Part shown: piece after piece, positions 1 through 17,775 of the stretch | Position numbering within the stretch: the stretch's first letter is position 1 | Layout of the letters: each line of letters opens with the position of its first letter | Source of the DNA: Spirogloea muscicola | Lineage: Eukaryota > Streptophyta > Zygnematophyceae > Spirogloeales > Spirogloeaceae | Length of the DNA stretch: 64,000 bases | Assembly: GCA_009602725.1 (NCBI GenBank) | Contig: WELB01000005.1 | Span: 356,683-420,682 of the forward strand | Reading direction: 5' to 3' | Program-made: the position numbers and the translations under genes | The notes under the pieces: model-generated | Told to the model about the DNA's origin: nothing | What the model saw: only the letters and a program-made list of their open reading frames with translations | The model's database searches: none

Positions 1-5444
<5,444 letters not shown>

Positions 5445-5930
5445 GGGCTGCCGCCGCATCCGCCACACCTCTGGGACGCAGCGCTCTGGCTAACTGGGCG
5501 CCCGTGTCGACTTTAGCTAGGAGTCAAAAATTGGAAGATTAAGGACAATGGAGCACTGATCCCAATGTTTCCGAGCTGCGCTAGTGCAGCAAGCTGGCAC
5601 CATTGCTAGTATTGGCAGATTGTCTGAGGCACCGCAGTGCTTAAGTAGTAAGGTGTGGGGGGAAGGAGGTGAACAATGTGGAGAGAGGAAGGTGTGGGAT
5701 TATGGAGTGCAGGTTGCCAGTAAGCTCCGCGGCGCTCCAGACCGCCGCTGCTGCAACACGGAGTCGCTGTCGGCATACAGTGCCAAGGCTCGACCAGCCG
5801 GGCGCATCGAAGCTGCTGCCGTTGCCAGCCGGCCATGCGGCAAACTCCGCAGCACAGCAGCGATGCGGTAGCCTGCTGCTGTAAAGCAGAGCCGGCGCCC
5901 AGCCGTTAGCCGTTGTGGCCGCGGAACACA

Positions 5931-8900
5931 ATGACTTCGTCCGCCCAGCCAAGGTCGTCGAGCTCGCCCCCCGTGCCGGCACCTCCAACTGCCGGCAGCC
6001 CCGTCAGCGCCGCCGCCGCCTTCTCCGCAGCGACCCCGCCGCCGCCGCCGCCGCCCGGCCGCCGACCTCTCTCCCCCGCCCTGCAGCGCGAGTACTTCAA
6101 GCAGGGCCGCATGGACGCCTTCCTGGAGTTCCTCTCCGAGGGCTCCTCCGCAGGTGCGCGCGCTCAGCATGCCGAGCCGAATGCTTGCGAAGGTGGCCAT
6201 CGCGGGCCAGCACTGGCAGCACTCCAGGGAGCACCATGCGACGACTGCCGGGCTGATGGGGGACTGACTGGCCCTGGCCTCGAGCAGAGGTTGACGACTT
6301 CTACAGCCACGTCAAGTACGAGCGCATCGCCATCCTGTACGCCCTGGGCGCGCACCTCACGCACCTGGCCAAGATGGAGCCCAAGCACGCGGACCGCGAC
6401 CGCCGCTTCATCGACGCCGTGGCGCAGTACACCAAGGCCAGCAGGATCGACCACCTCGACCCTACGCCGTGGACGGGCAGAGGTCAGGCGGTCGCACAGT
6501 AGCCCTGCCCCATGGCCTCTCAATTCACATGCCGGTGGCCCTTTACTCAGGTCTCGGACGCTTGCCGAGCTGTCAGAGTGCAGAAACTCAAGAAGAAGAA
6601 CAAGCCATGCGAAGCCAGCACCTGTGTCTGCCGTCTTCGAGGCCATCACCGGCTGGCTAGCAGACAATCCTCGTAGTATATGATCACAACCGTTCAGATT
6701 AGATATAGGGTGAAGGGGACCCAGAGGCTAATTCAGATTCAGGGTTTGGAGCTGGGGGCCTAGGGGTTTGGATAGAGCCCAGGGTTCATTCAGGGTTTTG
6801 GTGCACGCTTGAGTGAGTCGAGCTGGAGCCCAATCAACTTGTCTTGACTGAGTGCTCAGGCTCAGCGCTGCTTGCCAAGTGGACGCTGGAGAAGCAGTCA
6901 CGCCTCCCCAAGTCTGAGGAGCAGTCCAAGCTGGAGCTGAAGCACGCCCACGACGCCTTTGGCTTTGGCATGGACGAGGAGCATGACTACGTGCCTGGCC
7001 TCCTGGGGCAGGTCTCTCACCATAGCCTCACCAAGTGGCGTGGCTGAAAGAATAGGACCTGGCGTAGCTAGTAACCAGAGCATGATGCGTCCTTGCGCTG
7101 GTGAGATACCGCGTCATGACAGGCTGGCGACTAAGCGAGGCGTAGCACCATGTAGCAGCGTCTGCTCGCTGAGAGGGTCTCGTCATGGCGATTTGCGGGG
7201 GGTCCTTGGGCCAGGCAAGTGTGCATTTCCACAGTGGACGCTACCAGGAAGCTTTGAAGCTCTACAAGGTGCAGTTACAGCGATGCCTAGCAGAGTAACC
7301 TGCTAGGGTAGCAAGCACACGCAAACCCAAACTCATCGTGTTGGACTGAGCAATGAGGTGGTGGACGTCCTGCCAAATTGAAGAGTACAGGGCCACGCAC
7401 GGAGAGATGCAGAGCGGCTGATCAATAATGAATGTGGGGCTTCTCTGGCAGAGAGCTCTGAGGCTGAATCCTGGTGGACCTGCAGTCATGCGACTGGGCA
7501 TTGGCTACTGCCACTGGAGACTGCAATCAGTCAATGCTTCTCGCCACGCAGTACATGCACTGAAGGCCCGTCAGGCATTTGAGCGGGTGTTGCAGGTGCT
7601 CTCTTACCCTCTTCTGCATGTGGAGGCATTCTGAATCCTGATGTAATTCCAACTCGTCCACTGTGTAACACTGGTCTAATAGTACTTTCTGTCCTAGATA
7701 TCCAGCTGGAGTCTGATAACGCGGAGGCTCTTGTTGCGCTTGGCATGCTGGACTTGCAATCGGAGGCTGGTGAGGTATCATCCTTCATTGTGTCCAAATT
7801 GCAGGAGGTTCTAAACATCTGAGAGACCACGACTTGGAGTGTTGCGGAATTTGTTGAGAGTGCGAAAGCTGCATTGATGACTGCTGCTAGTGGTTGGAAA
7901 TGACTCAGGCGACGACCGGAAAAGGGGTTTGCAGCGGATGCAGGCTGCGTTCCAGGCGTACCCGTACTGCGTGCAGGCTCTGAATCAGTTGGCAAGCCAC
8001 TACTTCTTCACGGGTCAGCATGCCATGGTGGAGCAACTCATGGAAGCCGCTCTTGCTGCTTCCGACAACTCAGCAACAAAGGCTGAGAGCTACTATCACC
8101 TCGCCCGCTCTCTGCACAAGAAGGTGTAGGCAGTAAGCCCACCAATGCCCCTGAAGGGCGAGGACACTGCATGTTACCAAGAATCTGGCATATGTACAAG
8201 AACCTCTATTGTTGTACGCCTGTGTGAGTTAGGTGAACGGAGCTGTGCTGACGCCTTCACCTGCCAAATTGTAAATCCCAGGGGGACTATGAGAAGGCTT
8301 TTGCATATTATCGAGCGGCAACCCAGGAGGTGAAAGATCCGAAAGATTTCATTCTTCCCTTTTACGGTGAGCACTTGTAAAGAGGGATTTGGCTGAGCTC
8401 TACCACCTGCTTAGTGAGGTTCTCCTGGATCACTCAAAAGGTCCTTCTTTGCTGCCTTGATGATCTGGAGCTGACGTCTTGGCAGGCTTGGGTCAAATGC
8501 ACTTACGACGTGGTGTAAGCACAGCTGCTCTGGAGAGCTTTAACACAGTTCTTCAGTGCGAGCCAGATAATCTGGACGCTCTTAAGGTACAACAGCACTT
8601 TTGCACCTCAGATCTTGCGACCTGATGCGACAAGTCTTTTATAATGCATGCTGCTTGTGTGCTTGTGTGCCTTTATCACGCAGCAATTATGGGCCACTCA
8701 CCAGTTGTGAGATAGTATCAGCACTTTTTCACTCCGTGACTTGCAGGTTGTTGGCTCCATATATGCACAGCAGGGTCTCGACGAGCAAGCCCTTGCCAAG
8801 TTCAAGCGCGTGATGGAGCTTGATCCCAAAGCCATTGATGTCAGCCTGCTGCCCTTTCGAACTTGAAACGCCCTGTGGATCTTCTACTTGTTTGAGGTCC

Positions 8901-10810
8901 TTCCAAGGCACAACCTCTTATCTGCTGCGGGTGAGGCGTATGGTGTGCAGGCCTGGCTGGAGACGGGAGAGTTGCTGGTGAAGTCAGACTTCGGCGCAGC
9001 CCTTAAGGCTTTCCAGCGGGTGACTTCCTGAACGCTGTTGTTGACCTGTTTATTCCATCTCTTGTCCGACGATTTTCGCCTTGCTTGGCTGTGCGAGCAT
9101 GACAAATCCACTGGCAAGAGGTAACCCTCATTACTGACCAGTACGCCTAAATTTTGTCGGCTTTGATACGAATAGATGATCAATCTGGTAGAGTCCTTCT
9201 CGTTGATGGCAGGCCAGGGAGCTCTTGCAGAGCAGGAATCGGCCAGTCCCGTCAGCCCTACTAAATAACATAGGAGTGCTCCTCTATGAGTATCACGAGT
9301 ACCAGGTACATCTAAAGAAGCTGCTCATGAAATTGTGGCTAGTCTATCTGAGTATGACCTCTTGCAAAGAGTGCTATATTGATTTCTTCTTGATCTTTCT
9401 TAATTTATTTCTTACTTAATTTCCTCATAAGTTTCTGTCCTCAGCAAGCAAGAGATGCATTTTTGGAAGCACTGGGGCCAGGCCCGTGGACTGCTGCTAC
9501 CACAGGGCAGACTTCAAGCGACAGGGCTGAGGAGAAGGAGGATGCTAGTCATATTGAAGAAGTTCCTCTGGAGAAAGTGACGACCATTTTCAATCTGGCA
9601 CGGCTTCATGAAAAGAGCCATGACTTGGAGCAGGCGCAGAGGCTATACAGGATGATTCTCAGCAAGGTTAGCTTGAAGATGCTGAAGAACACTAGTACAG
9701 CACATAACTGTTTTCTGTCTTGGCAATGGTGGCTTTGATTGGACTTATCATCACTCTGCAATAATCTAATTTTTCTGCAGTACCCAAAGTATGTGGACTG
9801 CTACCTCCGACTGGGGGTCATAGCATTCGCAAGCAAGCGGATTGTGGAATGCCTTCGCCTGGTAAGTCCCATTTAATACCTCTGGCCATTGATCTGTATC
9901 TACTTGTTAGAATCAAGGTCAGCATCACCTCATGCATAGCATGTGCTCGTGTTATGCATGGCAGATTGGTGACACTCTCAGGCTTGATGAAAACAACCTG
10001 AATGCATTATCTCTGAGAGCCATGGTTGAGATGGAGCGCGGAGAGTGGATACAATCCAAAGACACACTTAAGCATATCCTCAAGCTCACGAACAACGATG
10101 ATGCTCATGCGACAGTGGCTTTGGTGAGGAGCCACTGTAGCCATGCTGGTAATGATTTAGGACTCTGTCCTACTCGCCAATGTAAGCTGAAGTCTACGAT
10201 TCTTAGTACTCTGTCCCACTCGCCAATGTAAGCTGAAGTCTACGATTCATATACTTGGCGTTGAGGTGATGTTGCAGGGCAACTGGAATTATTACACAGC
10301 CCTTCGCGAAGGGAAGCATGGGCCAGACCACCTCCTTCTGCACCTGGGCAAGGCTCAAGAGTATTACCACAAGGTTTGCAAGACAGTAATTCCTTACTGA
10401 GGGCCATTATGTCCTTGCACAAGCATGTTTCAATAATCATGAGCAGTTTGTGGGGTCAGCACCAATGCCAAGACTCTCATACTCGGCTGTCCTTGCCAGG
10501 TGCTTGTGAGGAATCCTGGGAACATTTATGCAGCAAACGGATTGGCCTGCATTTTTGCCGAGCGGGACCAGATTGACCTCGCGAAGGAACTGCTAACTCA
10601 GGTCCGCTTGTTGCTTGCCTGGTTGCTAAAATGTAGATGTGAGCACATGCTTGCAAGCAAAGTTCAATGACCAATTGCCGTCGGTTATGTGTGCAGGTCC
10701 AAGAGGCTGCTGCTGGCAGCAAGGCGCTTGAGATGCCAGAAGTGTGGGTGAATTTGGCCCACTGCCACCTTGCCAAGGGCGACCATACCTTGGCTATCAA
10801 GATGGTGACT
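5931..10810 (+). CDS. CTR9: CTR9-like TPR subunit of the Paf1 complex, 3' truncated at an N
   Basis: Paf1 complex scaffold (VIP6 in plants) that acts with RNA polymerase II during elongation and histone modification. The chosen start, ATG 5931, opens a Ser/Pro-rich leader followed by LQREYFKQGRMDAFLEFLSE, matching the CTR9 N-terminus. A donor at about 6154 joins in phase to EVDDFYSHVKYERIAILYAL (from about 6293), a CTR9 hallmark. Tetratricopeptide repeats follow in short exons: LLAKWTLEKQ (6870s), YPYCVQALNQLASHYFFTG (about 7950-8010), AFAYYRAATQEVKDP (about 8297), LNNIGVLLYEYHEYQ (about 9260), TIFNLARLHEKSHDLEQAQR (about 9590), IYAANGLACIFAERDQIDLA (about 10530), EVWVNLAHCHLAKGDHTLAI (about 10740). 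The reading stops at the single N at 10811 in a CCG-rich stretch. The last TPRs and the charged C-terminus of the family are not found before the next gene. It is therefore either an assembly break or a truncated gene. Confidence 0.9.
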
Positions 10811-11292
10811 NCGCGCCGCCGCCGGCGCCTGCCTGCTGCCCGCCGGCGCCAGCGGCGGCCCCTGGCCCGTCTACGGGCTCGCCGGCCACCCCGGTGAGGC
10901 CCGGAACGACGACCACGGACCCATGATATTCTAACGGGAGAATTGGGACTTCGAGACGGCGCGTGGGGTCCACAAATCATGGTTGAGCTTGTACAAGTTC
11001 AGGGCTTAGGGCTCTTCGCGTTGCCCGCCCAGCTGCCACGCCAGCCGCCGCTGCTGGCGCTGTTGCAGCCGCCAGGGCTCGCGCTCCGAGGCGCAGAATT
11101 GGCATTTCCTCTCAGGAACAGCTTCAGGACCTTATAGCATGGACTGTTGGGGGTAATTTTGGACTTACTGTGTGTGATTAATCGTGAACCTGTAATATTT
11201 ATCTGTACTATGGTAGCCGGAGCTTGCCGCTGGCGCTCTCAGGCTACTCTGTGAGCGCCAGACTCACGCTGCCTCGTGTGCCACCGTCACTG
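10811..11292. other. Ambiguous base with GC-rich junction between two incomplete genes
   Basis: A single N at 10811 is followed by CCG/GCC-rich sequence that continues neither the CTR9 frame to its left nor an obvious N-terminal exon of the ALKBH1-like gene to its right. Both neighbours are incomplete exactly here. No conserved coding block could be recognised in these 480 bases. The likely explanation is a collapsed or wrongly joined contig end. Confidence 0.6.
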
Positions 11293-11294
11293 CA

Positions 11295-12925
11295 GGCTTC
11301 TACTTCATCCCGCGTGCGCTCGGCCCAGCCGAGCAGCTGAAGTGGATTCAAGCCAGCCTCTCGACACTGCTCGAGCCACCGAACCGGACCAACCACAGCG
11401 CACTGCATGGCGAGCTTCCGGGCCTCTGGGAGGCCGCTCAGCAGGGCCTCTTTCTCAACGAGGACTTGGGCAAGAACAAAGGCGCGGAGGCTCGCCACTG
11501 CAGTGCTTGCTCGAGTCACCCAGAGGACGCAGAGGTAGAGCTGCGCAAGGCTGGTGTCTGCGGCAGTGGCCCCGCTGCGGAAAGTGATGTGTGCCGCCCC
11601 TTGCACATGGGCGAGTGCGGGGACGAGGACCGCTGCGGTGGCCCATGCGCACCCGTGGCTGCCGACCCTGCCGACCTTGCCGGCAGCCGACACGACCGAC
11701 GGCGGCGTGCCAACCAGTGCTGGCTGACAGACTGCGGGCAGCAGCACGCCGTCTCTGGTGCCTCGTTGCTCCGGCGGCTGCGATGGGCCACGATCGGCAT
11801 CCAGTTCGACTGGTCCAATGTGAAGCCCCCTCTCTTTGTGAAGCCCTTCTGTTTGACACATCACATATTGAGTCTTGAGTATATAGCCTTATCACTTCAT
11901 CTCAATATGCAGCTCAGGTAGAAGAAATCAATTTGCTGCTATGAGTGGCAGATATCCTCGTTGTGTATGCGCGGCCACCATGTGACTCTAAGTCAATGCT
12001 TCTGACAGAGGCAGTATGACCACACTATGCCACACCGGCCCATCCGCAAGGATCTTGTGGCGCTGGCGGCAAGGCTTGCGTGTCCTGCCCTGCCTCCTGG
12101 GTCTACCTTCAGGGCGGAGGCAGCTATCATCAACTTTTACAGCGAAGGTTGGCGAGCACTGCAGCTACTGCTGCCACAGCTACGGGATGCAAGCAGCTCC
12201 TTGGAGCTGCATGGTTGACTGCTCAGGAGCTGGCTCCAACCACAGGCCAGCTCACTATCAGTGTCAGACCTGATGAGCACAGCCCCGTTTTTGCCCGTTG
12301 CTGCTGCTTCACCGGCCAGGGGACATGCTCGGTGGCCACCTCGACGACATGGAGGTCGACCTCTCTCTGCCGATTGTCAGCATCAGGTCATTGCCAGCCT
12401 AGCACTCCACATCTACACTTTCGTGGTGCCTGGAGGTATGCTTATTGCTTAGCCAATGCATTGCGGCACGTTTTGGAGCGGCTTACTGCAGCCACAAAGT
12501 AGTAGGACTTGAGGTATGACACCTAGTTTGTTGCTCCGTGCAGCTTGGGCTGCACAGCCGTCTTCCTTCTCGGTGGACCGTCCCGAGAGGATAACCCCTT
12601 GGCAATGCTGCTGCGCTCGGGTGACGTGGTGCTGATGGCTGGCCCTGCTCGCTTGTGCTACCACGGTGAGGCGCCCTGCTTTCTTAGGTGGTCCATGGCG
12701 CATGTTATGCAGCCTCGCTTGCTGGCCACCAATGGACGCCCAACCCTGATCGCGTCAGGGATGCTTGCAGGGTTGCCGCGCATCTTCAGTGGTGGTGGCA
12801 GCGGCAAGGAGGCCCTTCTGCCAGCGCTCCTTGAGGAGTTACAGAAACCTGGAATGTGGCCAGTGGCGGACTATATTCACTCGGCACGAATAAACATCAA
12901 TATCCGGCAGGTCAATCCGGGTTAG
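11295..12925 (+). CDS. ALKBH1-like Fe(II)/2-oxoglutarate dioxygenase, 5' incomplete
   Basis: AlkB-family dioxygenase. ALKBH1 relatives demethylate methylated bases in tRNA and DNA, often in mitochondria or nucleus. The first visible exon follows an acceptor CAG at about 11292-11294 and reads GFYFIPRALGPAEQLKWIQ, then PPNRTNHSALHGELPGLWE, the typical entry to the ALKBH1 fold. Later exons give LLRRLRWATIGIQFDWSN (about 11765-11815), FRAEAAIINFYSEG (about 12109), the iron ligands HLD at 12337-12345 within GDMLGGHLDDMEVDLSLP, a block REDNPLAMLLRSGDVVLMAG (about 12583-12645), the distal histidine at 12662-12664, and RININIR at 12887-12907, whose last arginine binds 2-oxoglutarate. Stop TAG at 12923-12925. 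All catalytic residues are present. The N-terminal exon and start codon are not identifiable because of the junction at 10811. Substrate is not predictable from sequence. Confidence 0.88.
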
Positions 12926-14773
12926 GTCTTGCAGAGCCTAGGTGAGGCGCCCATTTCTGCTCGCCTCTCTCAGTGAGAGCCGTGGAGAACAGACGTCTGC
13001 TACCCACGCCAGTTGTGTTGGGTATTTGCTGAAGTCTAATCAACGTATTGCTATTTCGGTGTGATAAGCCAAGCAATGCCATCCTTGATGGCTGTCAGCC
13101 GGGACAAGGGAGCTGAGAAGCGCCATCCCTCCTCATACCTGATTAAGCTTGAGGCTTGACAACGATGCCCAGGACTTGTGCCTAGCAAACATAAGCATGC
13201 AGTGCACAAACAAGCTTATAAGCTCCACACACCTGACATGTTTTCAATTGAAACAAACAACCACCAGACAAGAAGCATGCATTGGCATCAAGTTACACAA
13301 TCACTACAGCTGTCTCCTGCTATGTTGACATATGGTAACGTACTGGACCATGTGAGACAACATTTTCAAGTTGAATGAGTGATGCTTCAGCTACAACTTC
13401 TCACGCTCACAACCCTTGTTTTCAAAAAGCTCTGGTATTATACTCATCGCCTCACAAACTTATTCATGAAGCGGTGCTGAGCCCTTGTGAAGCAGATCAA
13501 CCGCCTCATGTCAAGAATCACAAAGCTAGCTAGAACTGCGGTAATTGCTAGAAGAGAAGCTCGAGAGGGGAAACAGGTTCAGGCTACATCGGTTGTCAAG
13601 GTCGAGACCCTAATGTCTTGGGACTCTGCATGTGCTGCATGGAACCTTCGCACAAAGTGCAAGTCAGAGTTGCTGGTGGGTGCCTGATGCCGAGGATGAC
13701 CATGAGCGTCAGCATTCTTCCATTCCAGATCACTGAATGAGTATTGCGCAACGTCTATTGAGTAAGAAATAGCAAATAACAACGAAGGGATGGTTTGTGC
13801 CAAGATATAGCACAGGTCTGTATTTTCCTTGGTTTTGGATGGAAATTTATATACATAGGTGAAATCCGACTGCTAAAAGGTGTAGCGGCATGAGGGAGTG
13901 ACGTTGAGCGCGACATCGAGGAGCAAGAGAGAAGGCGCGCGTGAAATGAAAGGGTGGCCAATTGAGCCAATACAGTGCCCAGGTAGAAGCGAGTGCAAGG
14001 CGGGCAGGGCTGGCAGCCCAGTGTTGCTGGGATCTTTTCCGCCCTCTTCTTCTTTTGGTTCGCACATGCTGGCTAGACGTCATTGAGCGCCCACTTGCTG
14101 TATTCTTGGAGAATGGTATCCTGCCACTTGTGCCGACTGGCTCTTTCAGACCTTGTACATTCCTTTCCTCAGACTGGAATCAGGGAGCTGATCCAGCTGC
14201 GGCGACGCGCGCGTCGCCGCGCCAGCATGGCGCATGTGGGCGGCGCGCATGGCGACCGCGGCGCCGGTCGTCCCGCCGGGGGGTTCTGCATGCATGGCGG
14301 CCGGGGCGCTGATCAAGGTCGATCGGGCGATGGGGACGGGGGAATTAGGCCAGTGGGAAGAGAGGAAAAGGAGAGGAAAAGCACGCGAAATACAAAGCTG
14401 TTACAAATTGAGGCGATGGCTGTGAGAGGCCAGCCCAAAGGAATGGACAAGGGTCTGAATTGGCCGGAAGGCGCAATGAACAGGAACCACTCTCGTGACT
14501 TCGGCCCTTCCAGACTTTGTTTCAGTCCCTTCGGCCCTTTGGACCTTGTCCATTCATCCTGGGCTCGCTTTTCCACAAGCCCGGCCCCTTCGGAAGAAAC
14601 GTTTTTGTGAAGATGAGCTCACTTCTTTGGGCTGGCCTCTCGCCGCCACTGCCTTCCACTGGAAGAGCTGCGAATGGACGCTCAAAGGAAGTGGGGTGTT
14701 CCGAGTGGGAAGGGTAGGGAGGAGGCGGCGAAGGTGCGGGCGAGGAGGGAGGGGCCGGGAGGTGGGTGGGAGG
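12926..14773. other. Intergenic, no gene recognised; retroelement-type modules near the end
   Basis: Nothing recognisable is coded between 12926 and about 14100. Open frames there are short and lack family motifs. From about 14140, fragments of the repeat module seen elsewhere appear: partial plus-strand copies near 14140-14180 and 14517-14600, a minus-strand copy at about 14415-14460 (complement of CCATTCC-TTTGGGCTGGCC), and another plus-strand piece at 14622-14670. A short GC-rich patch at 14195-14340 has no recognised function. Confidence 0.5.
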
Positions 14774-15695
14774 NNNNNNNNNNNNNNNNNNNNNNNNNNN
14801 NNNNNNNNNNNNNNNNNNNNNNNNNNNNNNNNNNNNNNNNNNNNNNNNNNNNNNNNNNNNNNNNNNNNNNNNNNNNNNNNNNNNNNNNNNNNNNNNNNNN
14901 NNNNNNNNNNNNNNNNNNNNNNNNNNNNNNNNNNNNNNNNNNNNNNNNNNNNNNNNNNNNNNNNNNNNNNNNNNNNNNNNNNNNNNNNNNNNNNNNNNNN
15001 NNNNNNNNNNNNNNNNNNNNNNNNNNNNNNNNNNNNNNNNNNNNNNNNNNNNNNNNNNNNNNNNNNNNNNNNNNNNNNNNNNNNNNNNNNNNNNNNNNNN
15101 NNNNNNNNNNNNNNNNNNNNNNNNNNNNNNNNNNNNNNNNNNNNNNNNNNNNNNNNNNNNNNNNNNNNNNNNNNNNNNNNNNNNNNNNNNNNNNNNNNNN
15201 NNNNNNNNNNNNNNNNNNNNNNNNNNNNNNNNNNNNNNNNNNNNNNNNNNNNNNNNNNNNNNNNNNNNNNNNNNNNNNNNNNNNNNNNNNNNNNNNNNNN
15301 NNNNNNNNNNNNNNNNNNNNNNNNNNNNNNNNNNNNNNNNNNNNNNNNNNNNNNNNNNNNNNNNNNNNNNNNNNNNNNNNNNNNNNNNNNNNNNNNNNNN
15401 NNNNNNNNNNNNNNNNNNNNNNNNNNNNNNNNNNNNNNNNNNNNNNNNNNNNNNNNNNNNNNNNNNNNNNNNNNNNNNNNNNNNNNNNNNNNNNNNNNNN
15501 NNNNNNNNNNNNNNNNNNNNNNNNNNNNNNNNNNNNNNNNNNNNNNNNNNNNNNNNNNNNNNNNNNNNNNNNNNNNNNNNNNNNNNNNNNNNNNNNNNNN
15601 NNNNNNNNNNNNNNNNNNNNNNNNNNNNNNNNNNNNNNNNNNNNNNNNNNNNNNNNNNNNNNNNNNNNNNNNNNNNNNNNNNNNNNNNNNNNNNN
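14774..15695. other. Assembly gap (922 N)
   Basis: Run of N. The right flank is a homopolymer of about 20 G (15696-15714), the kind of sequence that stops sequencing. Long open frames that cross this gap are artefacts of translating N. Confidence 0.98.
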
Positions 15696-15940
15696 GGGGG
15701 GGGGGGGGGGGGGGCAACGCTCACCGCCGCTGCCGCAGTCTGCAGTTGTGCCCTCCGCCTTGTCGAGGCAAAGATCGCCTTTGGAAGCCGCCGCTGAGGC
15801 CTGCGCAGCGCCGTAGTGTGCCATCGAGGCCAGCGGAGCTGTGGATCGGAGTTCGCAGCCGTCCTAGACAACACCCTGCAGCAGGCTACTGCACATAATT
15901 GACCCCACATAAGCGTCACAGTGTGCAAGGCAAGCGGAAT

Positions 15941-16575
15941 ATGGCCATGTGCTTGGACTTCGACATGGGGCGTGCGAGGAAGCACGGCGGCGCCACGCTC
16001 CTGATGTTCGTTGCGGTGGCGGCATTGATACTCGCAGCACCGACCAGTATGGTTCTTTACCTGTACAAGCAGCGCCTCTTCTTGGTGATCATCCTGCTGC
16101 TAACGTACATGAAGGCCTTTTGCTTGGGAGCAAGCAGCGCTGACAGCTTGCTGGATGAACAGGTCAAGCGCTTGCCGCAGCTGGACCAACTGAGGCACAC
16201 CCACCAGCTCCCGTGCCAGCCCCGGCTCCGGCACCAGCGCCTGGTCCACACCATATGCCGACATCGCACGACTATGAGTATGGCGGCGGGGGCTATGGCG
16301 GGGGCGATGGGGGAGGCTACAACAATGATGACGAGGAACGTGACCGAGAAGACAGGGACAGGCGCGACAGGGATGGCGGTCGTCATCATCACGACTACGG
16401 TGGTTGGCGTGAGGCCTCAGCTGGCGTGCCATCGCCAGCTCCAGCTCCAACTCCAGCTCCAGCTCCAGCTCCAGCTCCAGCTCCAGCGCCAAATAGTAAT
16501 GCGACGGACTATGATCATAATCACAAGGGCGGCAAACATCACGATGGCCACTGGCGCAAGCTGCTCCAAGTCTAA
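15941..16575 (+). CDS. Small secreted or membrane-anchored His/Asp/Gly-rich protein with Pro-Ala repeats
   Basis: Not a family I recognise. Exon 1 (15941-16046) encodes a short basic stretch and a hydrophobic segment, TLLMFVAVAALILAAPT, that looks like a signal peptide or signal anchor. A GTATGG donor at 16047 and a CCACCAG acceptor ending at 16207 (intron 161 bases) join it in phase to exon 2 (16208-16575). Exon 2 carries Pro-Ala repeats, a Gly/Tyr-rich patch, a run of alternating acidic and basic residues (EERDREDRDRRDRDGG), a His cluster, a second Pro-Ala tract made of CCAGCT hexamers (about 16435-16490), and a His/Lys-rich end. Predicted length about 157 residues, stop TAA 16573-16575. 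The composition suggests an extracellular, perhaps metal-binding or wall-associated, protein; that is inference only. The splice model is supported by phase, not by a homologue. Confidence 0.6.
16435..16490 (+). repeat. CCAGCT hexamer microsatellite (coding Pro-Ala)
   Basis: Nearly perfect tandem CCAGCT units with one CCAACT variant. In the plus-strand frame they encode alternating Pro and Ala inside the secreted protein. Length variation here would change the Pro-Ala tract without a frameshift. Confidence 0.9.
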
Positions 16576-17555
16576 GAGACCTCGGCGATCGGTCTGCAAG
16601 CTTCTTTGCCGCTTGCATGCTGGCTAGCTTCAGACGACTCTCTTACATCGATGGCTGTAATCTCTTGGCTGTGTCCTCAAGCGCCTTGAACCTGTGCAAT
16701 TCAGCTCTATGGCTGCAATATGGGAAAGATTGCTCATGAAGGATGGGGCTCGTCTCATGACTGCATCTTCATGCAGGGTCCCAGGTGATCCCGACAGTAA
16801 AAAGACCGTGTACACTGCCAATGATTGCTTGTGCAACTGCCTCGGCAGACCCGGCTACTTAAGAGAGGGCTTGGACAACATTCCTGCTGGCTGCTTTGAG
16901 AGTTGGCATTGATGTCGCAGACTGTGAGCGCAAGGAAATTCAAGCAAGTACTTTCTGCCCGAGACACTTGCAGGCTTGCGAGTGGCTATAAATAGATATT
17001 GACACTAGACGACGGAAGCGGCCGCACGTATAGCTACGGGCCATGTATGCGGGCTTCCATGTAAAGTTGCCCACAATCAACTGAATCTGTGATGGCTTCA
17101 GATTCTAAATTTTCGTTCCGGAGCTATTCTAGATCACGCACATGAACATTCTTGTATTGCACGTTCACGAGCACCTCTCCATATTCTCGGTGGTCACACA
17201 AGCATATTGTACTCGTGAATTGGCCTCAGCATGTCCTTAAGCAGCCACTGTGCTACCGACGAGCAGTTCTGCACTTGGGGAGTGAGTGCACGTATTTGAG
17301 CTGCGCCAAGATGGGGTCTGTCGCCTGTACTAGGAAAGCTTTGCTTTACTCATAAGCGAGGCCAATGGCTTCTGTGGCAATTCTCAGGCTGGTCGGAGTC
17401 GTGAATTGCTCACTTGAGGATATGCTAGCTGTAACATTCCCTCCGTTTGGAAGTACCAACGGTACCGGTACCTTCACTCCAATGTATGAGTAGCTAAGTA
17501 CGGTCCGAGGCCCCGGGCACCGTACGGCGTCAGCGTGGGCCACCTCCCTGAAGCG
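16576..17555. other. Intergenic, nothing recognised
   Basis: No conserved coding block, RNA gene or repeat module could be identified in this stretch. Open frames are short and their translations match no family I know. Confidence 0.5.
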
Positions 17556-17559
17556 GCTT

Positions 17560-17775
17560 CGTGCTGCTCACCAGAGGCGCCCCAGTCTCTCTGACCTGAG
17601 GCTGCTTAGCAGGGGTTACTGAGTGCTTCGTAGCTGCTTCGTTTCTTTTCTGTGCTTGTTGTTCTTCGTACTTCCCCTGGCCCTTTCTCGTCCTTTGTTC
17701 ATTTTTTTCTGGGCTGGCTTTTTCCAGCCCCTATCCTCAATGGGCGAGCCCTTCTCCCCTGTGTGCCGCGCACCA
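17560..17775 (+). mobile_element. Truncated retroelement 3' end with hairpin module
   Basis: The plus strand around 17585-17621 reads LSDLRLLSRGY then stop, the C-terminus shared by about twenty fragments in this window. The following 3' region carries the module: a TTGTTCATT element, then a perfect inverted repeat GGGCTGG-CTTTTT-CCAGCCC at 17711-17730, then CAATGGGCGAGCCC. Only the last residues of the open frame remain, so this is a heavily 5'-truncated copy. Confidence 0.65.

Noticed and set aside
5700-6667. Long minus-strand open frames opposite the start of CTR9
   Set aside because: They lie antisense to a clearly conserved exon and arise from high GC content.
12905-12945. Extra 15-base intron at the end of the ALKBH1-like gene, extending the C-terminus
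   Set aside because: Too short to be a spliceosomal intron; the plain reading to TAG at 12923-12925 is sufficient.
14495-15985. Very long open frames on both strands (up to about 490 codons)
   Set aside because: They run through 922 N and are open only because N has no stop codons.
16100-16618. Minus-strand frame with alternating Glu-Leu repeat
   Set aside because: Antisense of the Pro-Ala hexamer repeat of the secreted-protein gene.
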